A stretch of DNA of 64,000 nt from Longimicrobiales bacterium (GCA_958295645.1 OY282361.1:2756501-2820500); one strand, 5' to 3'; positions 1-8,311 are shown, counted from the first letter of the stretch. The notes: generated by a model not told the origin, from the letters alone. A program made the numbers and translations.

Positions 1-123
1 GGCGGCGATTGGGCCGTGCACGCCGAACTCGACCGGCGCCTCGCGGGCCGGCAGATAGGCGAGCCGGTGCGGCCCGCGCGTGCGCTCGATGCGGACTTGG
101 GACTCGTAGACGATGTCGCTCAT
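1..123 (-). CDS. Unrecognised protein, N-terminal 41 codons only
   Basis: The gene starts at an ATG (123-121) that overlaps the TGA of the upstream membrane gene as ATGA, so the two are probably translationally coupled. The protein begins MSDIVYESQVRIERTRG and then runs off the left edge of the window. I see no signal peptide or membrane segment in the visible part. I do not recognise the family, and too little is present to suggest a function. The reading frame is supported by the tight overlap and by continuous codon use, not by any motif. Confidence 0.55.
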   Translation of the reverse strand, partial: MSDIVYESQVRIERTRGPHRLAYLPAREAPVEFGVHGPIAA

Positions 124-683
124 GCCGCGGGCCACAGCCATCCGAAGATGCCCGCCGTGAGAAGCGCGTACACGAAGCCGTCCAGGGCCTGCTTGACCGC
201 GGCGCTTCGGGGCAACCCCATCCAAATGCTCTCCTGGACGCTGGAGAAGGCGTAGGCCAGGAACGTCGCGGGACCCACCGTGCCGAACACGGCCATGTAC
301 TCGGCGCCCGGCCCGTGAGCGCCGATCGCGATGTAGGCCACCAGTGTCGCCACCACCGCGTTGAAGACGAACGACTTGACCATCGCGCCCTTCATGTTCA
401 GCGCGGACTGGGGGTCGCGCACCCGAAGGATGCCGACCGGGCCGGCCGCCACCTTCTGCTGGTATTCCTCGCTCCGCTCCTCTCCCTGGTCGACGAAGGG
501 GAAGTAGTACATGCCGGGCTTGGGCGCACAGCGCCGCACGGCGTCTGTCAGCCGGTCTTCGTCGTCGGCGCGGGCGAAGTCCGAGCGGTGGTGCGGCAAC
601 ACCGTCCAGGCGAGCGCGCTTGCGACGAACACCACGGCGGCGGACACGAGTATCGGAAGCCAAAGGTCGGCCATCTCTACCAA
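120..683 (-). CDS. Small integral membrane protein, unknown function
   Basis: This 187-residue protein has an N-terminal hydrophobic helix at about residues 8-28, a polar stretch at 31-100 (including RRCAPKPGMYYFPF), and three hydrophobic stretches at about 104-121, 130-148 and 168-184. It is therefore probably an inner-membrane protein with a loop of about 70 residues. The start chosen is a TTG at 683 because AAGGAG lies seven bases before it; the in-frame ATG at 674 is too far from that site. It follows waaA on the same strand by 61 bases and overlaps the next gene by ATGA, so all three may be co-transcribed. I do not recognise the family. The link to the envelope is inferred from neighbours only. 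Confidence 0.7.
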   Translation of the reverse strand: MVEMADLWLPILVSAAVVFVASALAWTVLPHHRSDFARADDEDRLTDAVRRCAPKPGMYYFPFVDQGEERSEEYQQKVAAGPVGILRVRDPQSALNMKGAMVKSFVFNAVVATLVAYIAIGAHGPGAEYMAVFGTVGPATFLAYAFSSVQESIWMGLPRSAAVKQALDGFVYALLTAGIFGWLWPAA

Positions 684-744
684 GGCGAATCTCCTTGTTG
701 CGGGTTCGGGTTCCGTTGACGGTAGCCGTCGTCCGCCGTGCGGG

Positions 745-2025
745 TCAAGCGGGAGGCCAGTGCGGAACTGGGACCAGCTCCAGCACCAAGCGGGCCTGCT
801 GTTCCGCGGCGCCGCTGTTCTGCTCCAGCACGCGTCTGCCTGCCCGGCCGACCTGCGCAGCGCCGTCCGGGTCCGCCAGCCACTTCGCCGCGACGGCCAT
901 GGGGTCCCGGCTCACCACCAGCCCGCCGCCCCTCACCAGCTGGCTCACGATCTCCGCGAAGTTCTCGCAGTGCGGCCCCATTGCCGTGGGCTTCCCGAGC
1001 GCCACCGGCTCCAGCGGATTCGAGCCCCCCATCGGGCCCAGGCTCCTGCCGACGAAGACGGCGTCGGCAAGCGAGTACGCCAGCGGCAGTTCGCCGATCG
1101 TGTCGAGGAGAAAGACGGGCGGCCCGGCTCGGCTTCCCCGCGCTCGGCCGCTACCTCTCGCGGTCCGGCTGCGGCGGGTCATGCCCGGAACCAGAGCGGC
1201 CACCTCGTCCCAGCGATCCTGGTTGCGGGGCGCCAGCAGCAGCTGACAACCCGGCGGGCGACTCCGGAGGATCGCCTCTTCCTCGCCGGGCCCCGTGGAC
1301 CCGGCCACGACCAGCGGACGATCCCGGTCGAGTCCCAGGTCGCAGGCCAGCGCCTCCGCCGCTTCCGGGTCGGGCGCCCTCTGGGCCGCGTCCCACTTCA
1401 GGCTTGCCCCGACGACCGCACGGTCGGGCGGCACGCCCAGCGCCACGAAACGCTCGCGGTACAGCCGAGTCTGGGCCGCCGCCATGGCCAGTTGCCCGAA
1501 CATGCGGCGCACGAAGCGGCCTCCCCTGCTGTACATGCGGAAGCTTCGCCCGGAGAGCCGTCCGTTGACCACGGCGACCGGAATCCGCCGCCGCTGGCAC
1601 TCCTTCATGAAGGACGGCCACAGCTCCAGCTCGCCGAGCAGAACCAAGCCGGGATCGACCGAGTCCAGAAAGCGCCGCACCATCCAAGTGAAGTCGAGCG
1701 GAAAGCGGACCACGGGCGCCAGACCCGCGTACAGAGCCTGGGCGCGCACGAAGCCGGTCGCAGTGCCTGCGCTCAAGAGGACGTCCGGCCGTTGCGGCGA
1801 TTCGGCAAGCGCCCTCGCCAAAGGCTCCAGCGCATCGACCTCCCCCACGCTGACCCCGTGCAGCAGGATGCGCGGCCCCGGCGCCCGCCTGGGGACGACG
1901 CCGGCCCACCCGGTTCGCTCGCGAAGCGACGGCCAGGCCCCCGTCTGCGCCCGCTTCTTGGCGGCGTAGCCCGCAAGGCCCAGACCCAAGGCTAGGTCGC
2001 GAAGCATTCCGGCGGAGTTGTTCAT
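745..2025 (-). CDS. waaA: 3-deoxy-D-manno-octulosonic acid (Kdo) transferase
   Basis: WaaA (KdtA) transfers Kdo from CMP-Kdo to lipid A precursor on the inner face of the inner membrane, the first step of LPS core assembly. The 426-residue length matches the family. The N-terminal GT-B half shows LLHGVSVGEVDALEPL (about residues 53-68), which holds the family's catalytic glutamate in VSVGE, followed by VLLSAGTATGF and LLGELELWPSFM. The C-terminal half carries VFVGRSLGPMGGSNPLEP, the CMP-sugar binding region. The gene lies back to back with plus-strand GT genes, so the 2026-2130 interval probably holds promoters for both directions. Whether it adds one or two Kdo units cannot be read from the sequence. 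Confidence 0.92.
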   Translation of the reverse strand: MNNSAGMLRDLALGLGLAGYAAKKRAQTGAWPSLRERTGWAGVVPRRAPGPRILLHGVSVGEVDALEPLARALAESPQRPDVLLSAGTATGFVRAQALYAGLAPVVRFPLDFTWMVRRFLDSVDPGLVLLGELELWPSFMKECQRRRIPVAVVNGRLSGRSFRMYSRGGRFVRRMFGQLAMAAAQTRLYRERFVALGVPPDRAVVGASLKWDAAQRAPDPEAAEALACDLGLDRDRPLVVAGSTGPGEEEAILRSRPPGCQLLLAPRNQDRWDEVAALVPGMTRRSRTARGSGRARGSRAGPPVFLLDTIGELPLAYSLADAVFVGRSLGPMGGSNPLEPVALGKPTAMGPHCENFAEIVSQLVRGGGLVVSRDPMAVAAKWLADPDGAAQVGRAGRRVLEQNSGAAEQQARLVLELVPVPHWPPA

Positions 2026-2054
2026 GATCTGGAATCGCCTTCCCGTGCCGTTCG

Positions 2055-2082
2055 TTGCGGCGCCCGCCGAACTCCATATACT
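2055..2082 (+). promoter_or_regulatory. Sigma70-like promoter candidate upstream of first GT2
   Basis: TTGCGG at 2055-2060 and TATACT at 2077-2082 are separated by 16 bases. The -10 box matches the consensus at five of six positions and the -35 at three. The -10 box lies inside a leader sequence that recurs upstream of the GT9 gene (TATACT at 2987-2992), but the second copy has no comparably placed -35 box. The call is by eye. Confidence 0.4.
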
Positions 2083-2175
2083 CTAATCCGCGCCCCCTCC
2101 TCCGGCCCGCGCTTCCCCCGTCCGCGCTTCGTGCGAATGATCCCTCGCTCCGCCCGCAGGTTCCTCGACGTGCGG
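2070..2175 (+). repeat. Duplicated GT leader, copy 1
   Basis: This stretch, from AACTCCATATACTC to the GTGCGG codons of the first GT2, recurs at 2980-3086 with only a handful of mismatches and one indel. It carries the TATACT box, the untranslated leader and the first codons (MIPRSARRFL). In copy 2 those codons form the natural N-terminus of the GT9 gene, so copy 1 looks like a GT9 leader spliced onto a GT2 gene. Confidence 0.85.
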
Positions 2176-3051
2176 ATCACAGTCGTCCTGAGCACCTACC
2201 AGCAGCCGGAATGGCTGGAGAAGTCGCTTTGGGGCTACGTGCGGCAGCAGTTGCGCGGCTTCGAGCTGATCGTCGCCGACGACGGCTCGACGGAGGACAC
2301 CGCCCGAGTCGTCGAGAAGTACAGGGAGGCTCCGGGCATGAACCTTCGCCACGTCCGGCAGGAAGACGATGGATTCCGCAAATGCCGCATCCTGAACAAG
2401 GCCGTCGCGGCGGCGACCGGGGACTACTTGGTCTTTTCGGACGGCGACTGCATTCCCAGGGCGGACTTCCTGGCGGCGCACGCGGCCCTCGCCAGACCTC
2501 GCCGATTCCTCTCCGGCGGCTACGTCAAGCTGTCGGAGGATGCCAGCCGGCGCATCGACCGCGTGAGCGTGGACTCGGGGCGGGCCTTCTCGGCTCGGTG
2601 GCTCGGGCGGTGGGGCTCCGCAAACCTCCGGGGCGCGGCCAAGCTGCGGGTCCCCGACTGGGCGCGCCCGGCGGCGGACTTCGCCACCACCACGCGGGCG
2701 ACCTGGAACGGCCACAACTCTTCCGCCTGGCGGCGCGACCTCTTGGCCGTCAACGGGTTCGACGAGCGGATGGCCTACGGCGGATTAGACCGCGAGCTGG
2801 GCCTGCGGCTGGAGCACCTGGGCGTGCGCGGCCTTCAAGTGCGCTACCGGGCTCTGTGCGTGCACTTGGAGCACGGACGCAGCTACGTGAACGCGGAGGC
2901 CCTTGCGAACAACCGCGCCATCCGCCGCGAGACCCGGGCGAAGCGCACGACCTGGACTCCGTTCGGAATCGCGCCGTCCAACTCCATATACTCTAATCCG
3001 CGCCCCGTCCTCCGTCCCGCGCATTCCCCCGTCCGCGCTTCGTGCGAATGA
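2137..3051 (+). CDS. Family 2 glycosyltransferase, copy 1 (altered catalytic motif)
   Basis: This GT-A enzyme has a GT2 N-terminal domain (VRITVVLSTYQQPEWLEK, VADDGST, and the metal-binding FSDGDC) and a C-terminal galactosyltransferase-type domain (WNGHNSS, NGFDERMAYGG, HLEHGRSYV). It is probably a cytoplasmic sugar transferase for LPS or polysaccharide. It is about 92% identical to the copy at 4129-4959. In the motif that reads GGEDRELG in copy 2, copy 1 reads GGLDRELG; the acidic pair there is normally important for catalysis, so this copy may be impaired. The start is ambiguous: ATG 2137 uses the duplicated leader, while GTG 2170 matches the start of copy 2. After IAPS the reading frame runs into the second leader copy and stops at 3051, so the C-terminal tail is chimeric. 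Confidence 0.85.
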   Translation: MIPRSARRFLDVRITVVLSTYQQPEWLEKSLWGYVRQQLRGFELIVADDGSTEDTARVVEKYREAPGMNLRHVRQEDDGFRKCRILNKAVAAATGDYLVFSDGDCIPRADFLAAHAALARPRRFLSGGYVKLSEDASRRIDRVSVDSGRAFSARWLGRWGSANLRGAAKLRVPDWARPAADFATTTRATWNGHNSSAWRRDLLAVNGFDERMAYGGLDRELGLRLEHLGVRGLQVRYRALCVHLEHGRSYVNAEALANNRAIRRETRAKRTTWTPFGIAPSNSIYSNPRPVLRPAHSPVRASCE

Positions 3052-3086
3052 TTCCTCGCTCCGCCCGCAGGTTCCTCGTCGTGCGG
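2980..3086 (+). repeat. Duplicated GT leader, copy 2
   Basis: This is the second copy of the leader at 2070-2175. It begins within the 3' end of the first GT2 gene and supplies the -10-like TATACT (2987-2992), the leader and the first codons of the GT9 gene. The FLVV codons it encodes complete the first beta strand of the GT9 fold, which suggests that this is the original context of the leader. Confidence 0.85.
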
Positions 3087-4112
3087 CTGTCGGCCCGGGG
3101 CGACGTGGTGCTGTCCTCGCCGCTGGCGGGCGCTCTGCGCCGCACCTTTCCCCGTGCGCAGGTCGCCTGGGCCGCGGAGGAGAGGACGGCCGACGTGATT
3201 CTCCACAATCCCCATCTCGACGAAGTGATCGTGTGGGAGCGCGCTTCCTGGAAGCAAATGCTCCGACGGGGCCGGTGGACCTCGTTCGTTCATGCTGCTC
3301 TGGACTTCCTGGACGACCTCCGCAGCCGCCGCTTCGACGTTGCGATCGATGCGCAGGGCCTGCTTCGCAGCGGCGCCGTCGCCTTCCTGTCGGGCGCGCG
3401 CGTCAGGATCGGAATGAACTCGAAGGAGGGATCGGGCTTGTTGATGACTCACGTGGTGAGGCCGGCCGGCGATCCTCGGGTCATGGCCTCGGCCAACGCA
3501 GGCTTCGCGAACGCTCTCGGCTTGGACACGTCCTCCTTCGCGCTGGAGATTCCACGAGGGCCGGAGGAGATGGCGTCGGCTCGCGACTTGATGGCTCGCG
3601 AAGGCTTGGAGGAGGGCTTCATTGCGGCCTGTCCCTTCACCACGCGCTTCTACAAGCACTGGTTCGAGGACAGATGGGCTTCGCTGATCGAGCGGCTGCC
3701 GCAGGAGACGGGACTGCCCGTGGCGTTGCTCGGCGGGCCGGCGGATCGGGAGGCGGCGGACCGAATCGCCGGGTCCCTGGACGGGACGGTGGCGGACTTG
3801 GTGGGACGGACGACGCTGGGGGAGGCGGCGGCGCTGGTCTCGCAGTGCAGCCTGCTGGTCGGCGTGGACACGGGCATGACCCACATGGCACACGCCTACG
3901 GGCGCCCGGCGGTCGCGCTGTTCGGGTCCAACACCCCGTACTTGGACGCTCCTGGGCCGCAGGCGGCGATCCTACATTCGGGCCGCGACTGCTCCCCCTG
4001 CAACGGCAAGCTCACGTGCGGGGGACGCATAGACTGCATGAGAGACCTGTCCGTGGACGCGGTGCTGGGCGTCGTGGGCGAGCGGCTGGCATGGGCGGCT
4101 TCCCAGCAATAG
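3048..4112 (+). CDS. Family 9 glycosyltransferase (heptosyltransferase-like)
   Basis: GT9 enzymes such as WaaC and WaaF transfer heptose from ADP-heptose to the LPS inner core at the inner membrane. The protein (354 residues from ATG 3048) opens with the expected FLVVRLSARGDVVLSSPL strand-loop, where the aspartate of the GD pair is typically catalytic. Its C-terminal half has VALLGGPADREAADRI, LVGVDTGMTHMAHAYGRPAVA and a late cysteine cluster (CSPCNGKLTCGGRIDCM), all usual for GT9. A GTG at 3042 in frame is an alternative start; GTG 3081 would remove the first strand and is unlikely. The gene overlaps the tail of the first GT2 by four bases and precedes the second GT2 by 16 bases. The acceptor, and so the WaaC/WaaF/WaaQ identity, is not resolved. 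Confidence 0.88.
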   Translation: MIPRSARRFLVVRLSARGDVVLSSPLAGALRRTFPRAQVAWAAEERTADVILHNPHLDEVIVWERASWKQMLRRGRWTSFVHAALDFLDDLRSRRFDVAIDAQGLLRSGAVAFLSGARVRIGMNSKEGSGLLMTHVVRPAGDPRVMASANAGFANALGLDTSSFALEIPRGPEEMASARDLMAREGLEEGFIAACPFTTRFYKHWFEDRWASLIERLPQETGLPVALLGGPADREAADRIAGSLDGTVADLVGRTTLGEAAALVSQCSLLVGVDTGMTHMAHAYGRPAVALFGSNTPYLDAPGPQAAILHSGRDCSPCNGKLTCGGRIDCMRDLSVDAVLGVVGERLAWAASQQ

Positions 4113-4128
4113 GGAGCCTGCGCTCGAC

Positions 4129-4959
4129 GTGCGGATCACAGTCGTCCTGAGCACCTACCAGCAGCCGGAATGGCTGGAGAAGGCGCTCTGGGGCTACGTG
4201 CGGCAGCAGATGCGCGGCTTCGAGCTGATCGTCGCCGACGACGGCTCGACGGAGGACACCGCCCGAGTCGTCGAGAAGTACGGGGACGCTCCCGGCATGG
4301 AGCTTCGCCACGTCTGGCAGGAGGACGACGGATTCCGCAAATGCCGCATCCTGAACAAGGCCGTCGCGGTGGCGGCCGGGGACTACTTGGTCTTCTCGGA
4401 CGGCGACTGCATTCCCAGGGCGGACTTTCTCGCCGCGCACGCAGCCCTCGCCAGACCTCGCCGATTCCTCTCCGGGGGCTACGTCAAGCTGTCGGAGGAG
4501 GCTAGCCGGCGCATCGACCGCGCGAGCGTGGACTCGGGGCGGGCCTTCTCGGCTCGACGGCTCGGGCAGGGGGGCCTCCGCAGCCTCCGAGGCGCGGCCA
4601 AGCTGCAGGTCCCGGACTGGGCGCGCCCGGCGGCGGACTTCGCCGCCACCACGCGGGCGACCTGGAACGGCCACAACTCTTCCGCCTGGCGGCGCGACCT
4701 CTTGGCCGTCAACGGATTCGACGAGCGAATGGCCTACGGCGGAGAAGACCGCGAGTTGGGATTGCGACTGGAGCACATGGGCGTGCGTGGCCTTCAAGTG
4801 CGCTACCGGGCACTGTGCGTGCACTTGGAGCACGGGCGCAGCTACGTGAACGCGGAGGCCCTGGCGAAGAACCGCGCCATCCGCCGCGAGACGCGGGCGA
4901 AGCGCGCAACCTGGACTCCGTTCGGAATCGCGCCGTCCGGCCCTTCCGCGAGGTCGTGA
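4129..4959 (+). CDS. Family 2 glycosyltransferase, copy 2 (intact motif)
   Basis: This 276-residue GT2 enzyme has the same two-domain layout as copy 1, with VADDGST, FSDGDC as the metal site, WNGHNSS, and an intact GGEDRELG motif in the C-terminal galactosyltransferase-type domain. It starts at GTG 4129, with GGGAG 11 bases upstream, 16 bases after the stop of the GT9 gene. It ends with its own tail, IAPSGPSARS, unlike copy 1. It is probably the functional member of the pair, acting with the GT9 gene in LPS core or related glycan synthesis. The donor and acceptor cannot be told from sequence. Confidence 0.88.
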   Translation: MRITVVLSTYQQPEWLEKALWGYVRQQMRGFELIVADDGSTEDTARVVEKYGDAPGMELRHVWQEDDGFRKCRILNKAVAVAAGDYLVFSDGDCIPRADFLAAHAALARPRRFLSGGYVKLSEEASRRIDRASVDSGRAFSARRLGQGGLRSLRGAAKLQVPDWARPAADFAATTRATWNGHNSSAWRRDLLAVNGFDERMAYGGEDRELGLRLEHMGVRGLQVRYRALCVHLEHGRSYVNAEALAKNRAIRRETRAKRATWTPFGIAPSGPSARS

Positions 4960-5019
4960 GTTGTTGGGCGCAGGGCCTCCGCGGCGCCCGAGAGGCCTGA
5001 CCCCCGTCGCTCGGCCCCT

Positions 5020-6060
5020 CTACTCGAACCGGTCGACGACGGCCATCCCCGCCACTTCGTAGTCGTCCATCCGTTCCAAGAGACGAGCGCCCTCGGCGAG
5101 CGTCGTGGTGCGGGTGACCAGCGCGCCCGGGTCCACCATCCCCGCGGCCACCATCCTCAAGACACGGTCGTACTCGTGCGCCTGCAGGCCGTGGCTACCC
5201 ACGACTTCGAGTTCCCAGGCGATCACCCTGTCCATCGGAACGGCGGCCCGGCCCTCGCTGCCCATCAGGCCGACCTGAACATGGCGCCCCCGCCGGCGCA
5301 GGCTCGACACCGAGTTGAAGCAGGCGTCCCGCCCGCCCACCGCGTCCAGCGAGAGGTGGGCGCCTCCGCCGGTGACCTCGCGCACTTCCGCCGCCACGTC
5401 CGCCGAAGCGCTCGCGTCCACCGTGGCCACCGCGCCTGCCGTTCGCGCCAGTTCCAGCGCCTCCGGCCGAATGTCCACGGCAACCGGGTTCGCCCCGAGC
5501 GCCCGCGCGATCATCACCGCCGCCAGCCCCAGGCCGCCGCAGCCGTGCACGGCAACCCAGTCGCCCCCGCCCGCCCGTCCCTGCAGCCGCACCGCCCGAA
5601 ACGCCGTCGCGAAGCGGCAGCCCAAGCCCGCCGCGCTCACGAAGTCCACCGACTCGGGAAGGCCGACCAACGTCAGGTCGGCCCGCGGCACGGCCACCCG
5701 CTCGGCGAACCCGCCCCAGCCGTGAAACCCGGGCTGGTACTGGCGGTTGCAGACCTGCTGCTGGCCCCGCCGGCACAGCCCGCAACGCCCGCAGCCCGCG
5801 ATGAAGGGCACGGTCACCCTGTCCCCCGGCCGCCAACGCGCAACGCCGGCTCCGACCTCTTCGACTACGCCGGCGATCTCGTGGCCGGGGACGTGAGGCA
5901 GCACGATGTCGGGATCGTGGCCCGCCCATCCGTGCCAGTCGCTTCGGCAAATCCCGTTTGCCCGGACCCCCACGACCACGCCGTCACGAACGGGTTCGGG
6001 ATCGGGCACCGTCTCCACGACGACCGGGCCTCGAAACTCGCGGTAGACGGCTGCCTTCAC
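5020..6060 (-). CDS. Zinc-dependent alcohol dehydrogenase family protein
   Basis: This is a medium-chain dehydrogenase/reductase. It has the catalytic zinc site CRSDWHG and GHEIAGVVEEVG, a structural zinc cluster CGRCGLCRRGQQQVC, and a Rossmann NAD(P) site VHGCGGLGLAAVMIA. About 346 residues is normal for the family. I start it at GTG 6060 because AAGGAAG sits about ten bases upstream; a longer open frame to 6093 adds residues absent from relatives. The substrate is unknown; an alcohol or polyol is typical. It stands alone, convergent with the GT2 gene and divergent from HU. Confidence 0.88.
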   Translation of the reverse strand: MKAAVYREFRGPVVVETVPDPEPVRDGVVVGVRANGICRSDWHGWAGHDPDIVLPHVPGHEIAGVVEEVGAGVARWRPGDRVTVPFIAGCGRCGLCRRGQQQVCNRQYQPGFHGWGGFAERVAVPRADLTLVGLPESVDFVSAAGLGCRFATAFRAVRLQGRAGGGDWVAVHGCGGLGLAAVMIARALGANPVAVDIRPEALELARTAGAVATVDASASADVAAEVREVTGGGAHLSLDAVGGRDACFNSVSSLRRRGRHVQVGLMGSEGRAAVPMDRVIAWELEVVGSHGLQAHEYDRVLRMVAAGMVDPGALVTRTTTLAEGARLLERMDDYEVAGMAVVDRFE

Positions 6061-6276
6061 TCGGCTTTCTTCCTTTCCGGCGAGCGCTTGCAAGGGGCGG
6101 CGCTTGCGCCAAGCCGCAATAATGCGAACATTACTTGTACAGGCTACGACAGGCTGCCCCTCGCACGCGAATCGTTTCGCGATCCGTCACGACGCGATAT
6201 CGCCGCCCGCAGGCGCAGCGGACACTCGCTTCCGGCGGCAAACCCCGGCCGGGACCAACCCACAGGAGCAGGCTGA

Positions 6277-6567
6277 GTGAACAAGACCGAGATGAGCAAA
6301 GCCCTCGCTGGATGCACCGAAATGAGCCAAGCGGCCGCTGGCCAGGCGGTGGACGCCATCTTCAACCCGAACGAAGGCATCATCGCCGAGGCGATGTCGA
6401 ATGGCGAGCGCGTCACGATCGGGGGCTTCGGGACGTTCCAGTCGAGGGAGCGGAAGGCCGGGACCGCCCGGAACCCGCGAACGGGCGAGACGATCAACGT
6501 GCCCGCCAAGAACGTGCCTGCGTTCAAGGCCGCGAAGGGGCTGAAAGACGCCGTCGCTGATTCGTAG
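6277..6567 (+). CDS. HU family DNA-binding protein
   Basis: HU proteins are small dimeric nucleoid proteins that bend DNA. This 96-residue protein begins MNKTEMSKALA, contains GERVTIGGFGTFQSRERKA, and carries the arm RNPRTGETINVPAKNVPAFK with the intercalating proline, then ends in GLKDAV. The start is GTG at 6277 with AGGAG nine bases upstream. The segment NPNEGIIAEAM replaces the usual helix around residues 31-41 and is slightly unusual. The 216 bases upstream hold no gene. Confidence 0.92.
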   Translation: MNKTEMSKALAGCTEMSQAAAGQAVDAIFNPNEGIIAEAMSNGERVTIGGFGTFQSRERKAGTARNPRTGETINVPAKNVPAFKAAKGLKDAVADS

Positions 6568-6648
6568 GTCGTAGGAAGGTGTCGGGGCGTCGGCAAGGGC
6601 CGGCGGCCCGCGGACATGCCGTTGGATCGACTCTAGTGGGGAGGGGCG

Positions 6649-6915
6649 GTGACGGAACTGGCTGCGCCGGCCGTCGTTGGGGAGTTGGTGGTGCTGGCGA
6701 TCGTCATTGCGTTGGTCTGCGCGGTTTTCCGCGAGGCGGCCCGGGCGGCGATCAAGTTGCTCGTGCCGGTCGGCCTCGTGGTTGCTGCGGCGGTCTGGCT
6801 GGGCGTCCTGGAACAGACCGTGGTCGAAAGAGCGCTCGCCTCCATCGGCACGACCGTGTTGGACGGCATCCGCTCCGTGGCCAACTGGGTGGCGGCGACG
6901 GCATTCTCTGCTTGA
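6649..6915 (+). CDS. Small two-helix membrane protein
   Basis: This 88-residue protein starts at GTG 6649 with a GGGG-rich ribosome site upstream. It contains hydrophobic segments at about residues 8-27 and 37-56, with a charged turn (FREAARAAIK) between them. The C-terminus is amphipathic. It overlaps the next, lipoprotein gene by TTGA, so the two are likely translated together. I do not recognise the family. A membrane helper for the lipoprotein is possible but is only inference from the overlap. Confidence 0.6.
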   Translation: MTELAAPAVVGELVVLAIVIALVCAVFREAARAAIKLLVPVGLVVAAAVWLGVLEQTVVERALASIGTTVLDGIRSVANWVAATAFSA

Positions 6916-7304
6916 CGACGGGTCGAGCCGCTTGGACTGCGGTGGCGATGGTCGCCGTCGCGGGTTGCTCGGGGTCGTTGCGGGCGCCCTCGCCGCCTGC
7001 CGTCGCGCAGTTCGATCCGGTCGGCGTCTACGAACTCGTGCTGTCCTGGGAAGGCGGCGTGCAGGACGGGCGGATGGACATCCGTGGCGCACCGGGGAGC
7101 TACGGAGGCGTCATCAAGGCCGGGAGCCTCGACGTGAGCATCCAGGAAGTGGAAGCGAGCCAGGGCCAGTTGACCGTGCGCGGCCAGGGCGCGGCTGGCG
7201 CGGTCGTCTTCCGGCTGGCCGTGGACGGAGCCTTCCTTTCGGGCGAGTGGGTGGCCGGGGGGATGCGCGGCGGCGTCACCGCGACCAGGACTGAAGGCGG
7301 GTAG
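6912..7304 (+). CDS. Lipoprotein of a small beta-rich family
   Basis: I start this 130-residue protein at TTG 6912, which overlaps the preceding stop. The N-terminus MTTGRAAWTAVAMVAVAGC is a type II signal peptide with the lipobox VAGC, so the mature protein would be anchored as a lipoprotein. The body reads FDPVGVYELVLSWEGG, then ITERATED strand-like segments, ending in FLSGEWVAGGMRGGVTATR. The same architecture appears in the lipoprotein at 33823-34212 (DPTGTYAFV, then IDGTWSMGGMSGGFSATK), so the two are paralogues. The function is unknown. The start codon is less certain than the frame. Confidence 0.65.
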   Translation: MTTGRAAWTAVAMVAVAGCSGSLRAPSPPAVAQFDPVGVYELVLSWEGGVQDGRMDIRGAPGSYGGVIKAGSLDVSIQEVEASQGQLTVRGQGAAGAVVFRLAVDGAFLSGEWVAGGMRGGVTATRTEGG

Positions 7305-7393
7305 CGACGGCGGTTGCCGGGCGATTGTTCCGGCGGCTTGCAGGCGATGTCCCGGCGGGTGCAGGACGCTTGGGTCTTGCGGCGGAAGAGCCG

Positions 7394-8311
7394 TCAGCCG
7401 CCGTCGGGCCCGGCCGGGCCAGTCTCGACCGGCAGGTCGTCGCGAGCGCCCCACTCGGCCCAGGAGCCGTCGTAGATCTGGACGTCGCCGTATCCGGCGC
7501 GGGCCATCGTCCATGCGAAGGCGCAGGCGCTCGTGCCGGAGCCGCAGGTGCAGAGCAGCCGTTTGGCCGGGTCCACGCCGGAAGCTTTCAACATGGCTGC
7601 GAACTCGACGCGGTCCACTCCCAGTCCGCTCCGCCGGTCCACGAGATCCGCATGGGGGACGTTGCGGCTTCCGGGCACGTGACCTCGGCGCAGCTCCGGC
7701 CTCGGCTCCGGATCGACCCCCGCAAAGCGCCCGGCAGGCCGCATGTCCACGATCTGCGCGTCCTGCGCTCCAATGGCGCGCATCACGTCGTCGGCCTCGC
7801 AGACCGCGCTGGCCCGGAGCCGGGCGGTGAACCGGCCCCGCGCCGCGGGAAGGGCCGCGGGCGTCCCCGATTCGGTCGCTCCCCCCGACCGGAGCCAATG
7901 GCCCAGTCCGCCGTCCAGCACGGCGGTCTCCGCGTGGCCGAAGCAGCGGAAGGTCCACCAGAGACGGGCGGCGCTCAGGTTGTTTCCGGAGGAATCGTAG
8001 ACGACCACGGCCGAGTCGTCCGAGACCCCGGCGCTCTCGGCGCAGTCGCGAAACCAGTCCGCGCCGGGAAGCATGTGCGGCAGATCCTGCGCGGGATCGC
8101 TGCAGGCGTCCAGGTCGAAGAAACGCGCGCCGGGAATTCGGCAGGAGAGGAACTCGCGAGCCGCGTCGCGCCCTGTCCCCGGCAGATGCCAGGACCCGTC
8201 GAGCACCACCAAGCCGGGCCGGTGCAGGCGGGCGGCCAACCATTCGGCGGAGACCGAGGGTCCGGGAAGCGCGGGTGCGGCTTCGGAAGGCGTTGGCGCG
8301 GCGTTGGACAT
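7394..8311 (-). CDS. Thiosulfate/3-mercaptopyruvate sulfurtransferase (tandem rhodanese)
   Basis: Tandem-rhodanese enzymes move sulfur from thiosulfate or 3-mercaptopyruvate to a thiophilic acceptor. The roughly 305-residue protein shows two rhodanese domains. The N-terminal, inactive one has LVVLDGSWHLPG and IPGARFFDLD. The C-terminal one has DMRPAGRFAG, GHVPGSRNVPHADLVD and the active loop CTCGSGTSACAFAW near residue 255. The CGSGTSA loop with its neutral residues resembles 3-mercaptopyruvate sulfurtransferases. The start is taken at ATG 8311; a longer frame to 8389 adds a low-complexity N-terminus. It is divergent from the aminotransferase gene; the 219 bases between them hold no gene. Confidence 0.88.
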   Translation of the reverse strand: MSNAAPTPSEAAPALPGPSVSAEWLAARLHRPGLVVLDGSWHLPGTGRDAAREFLSCRIPGARFFDLDACSDPAQDLPHMLPGADWFRDCAESAGVSDDSAVVVYDSSGNNLSAARLWWTFRCFGHAETAVLDGGLGHWLRSGGATESGTPAALPAARGRFTARLRASAVCEADDVMRAIGAQDAQIVDMRPAGRFAGVDPEPRPELRRGHVPGSRNVPHADLVDRRSGLGVDRVEFAAMLKASGVDPAKRLLCTCGSGTSACAFAWTMARAGYGDVQIYDGSWAEWGARDDLPVETGPAGPDGG

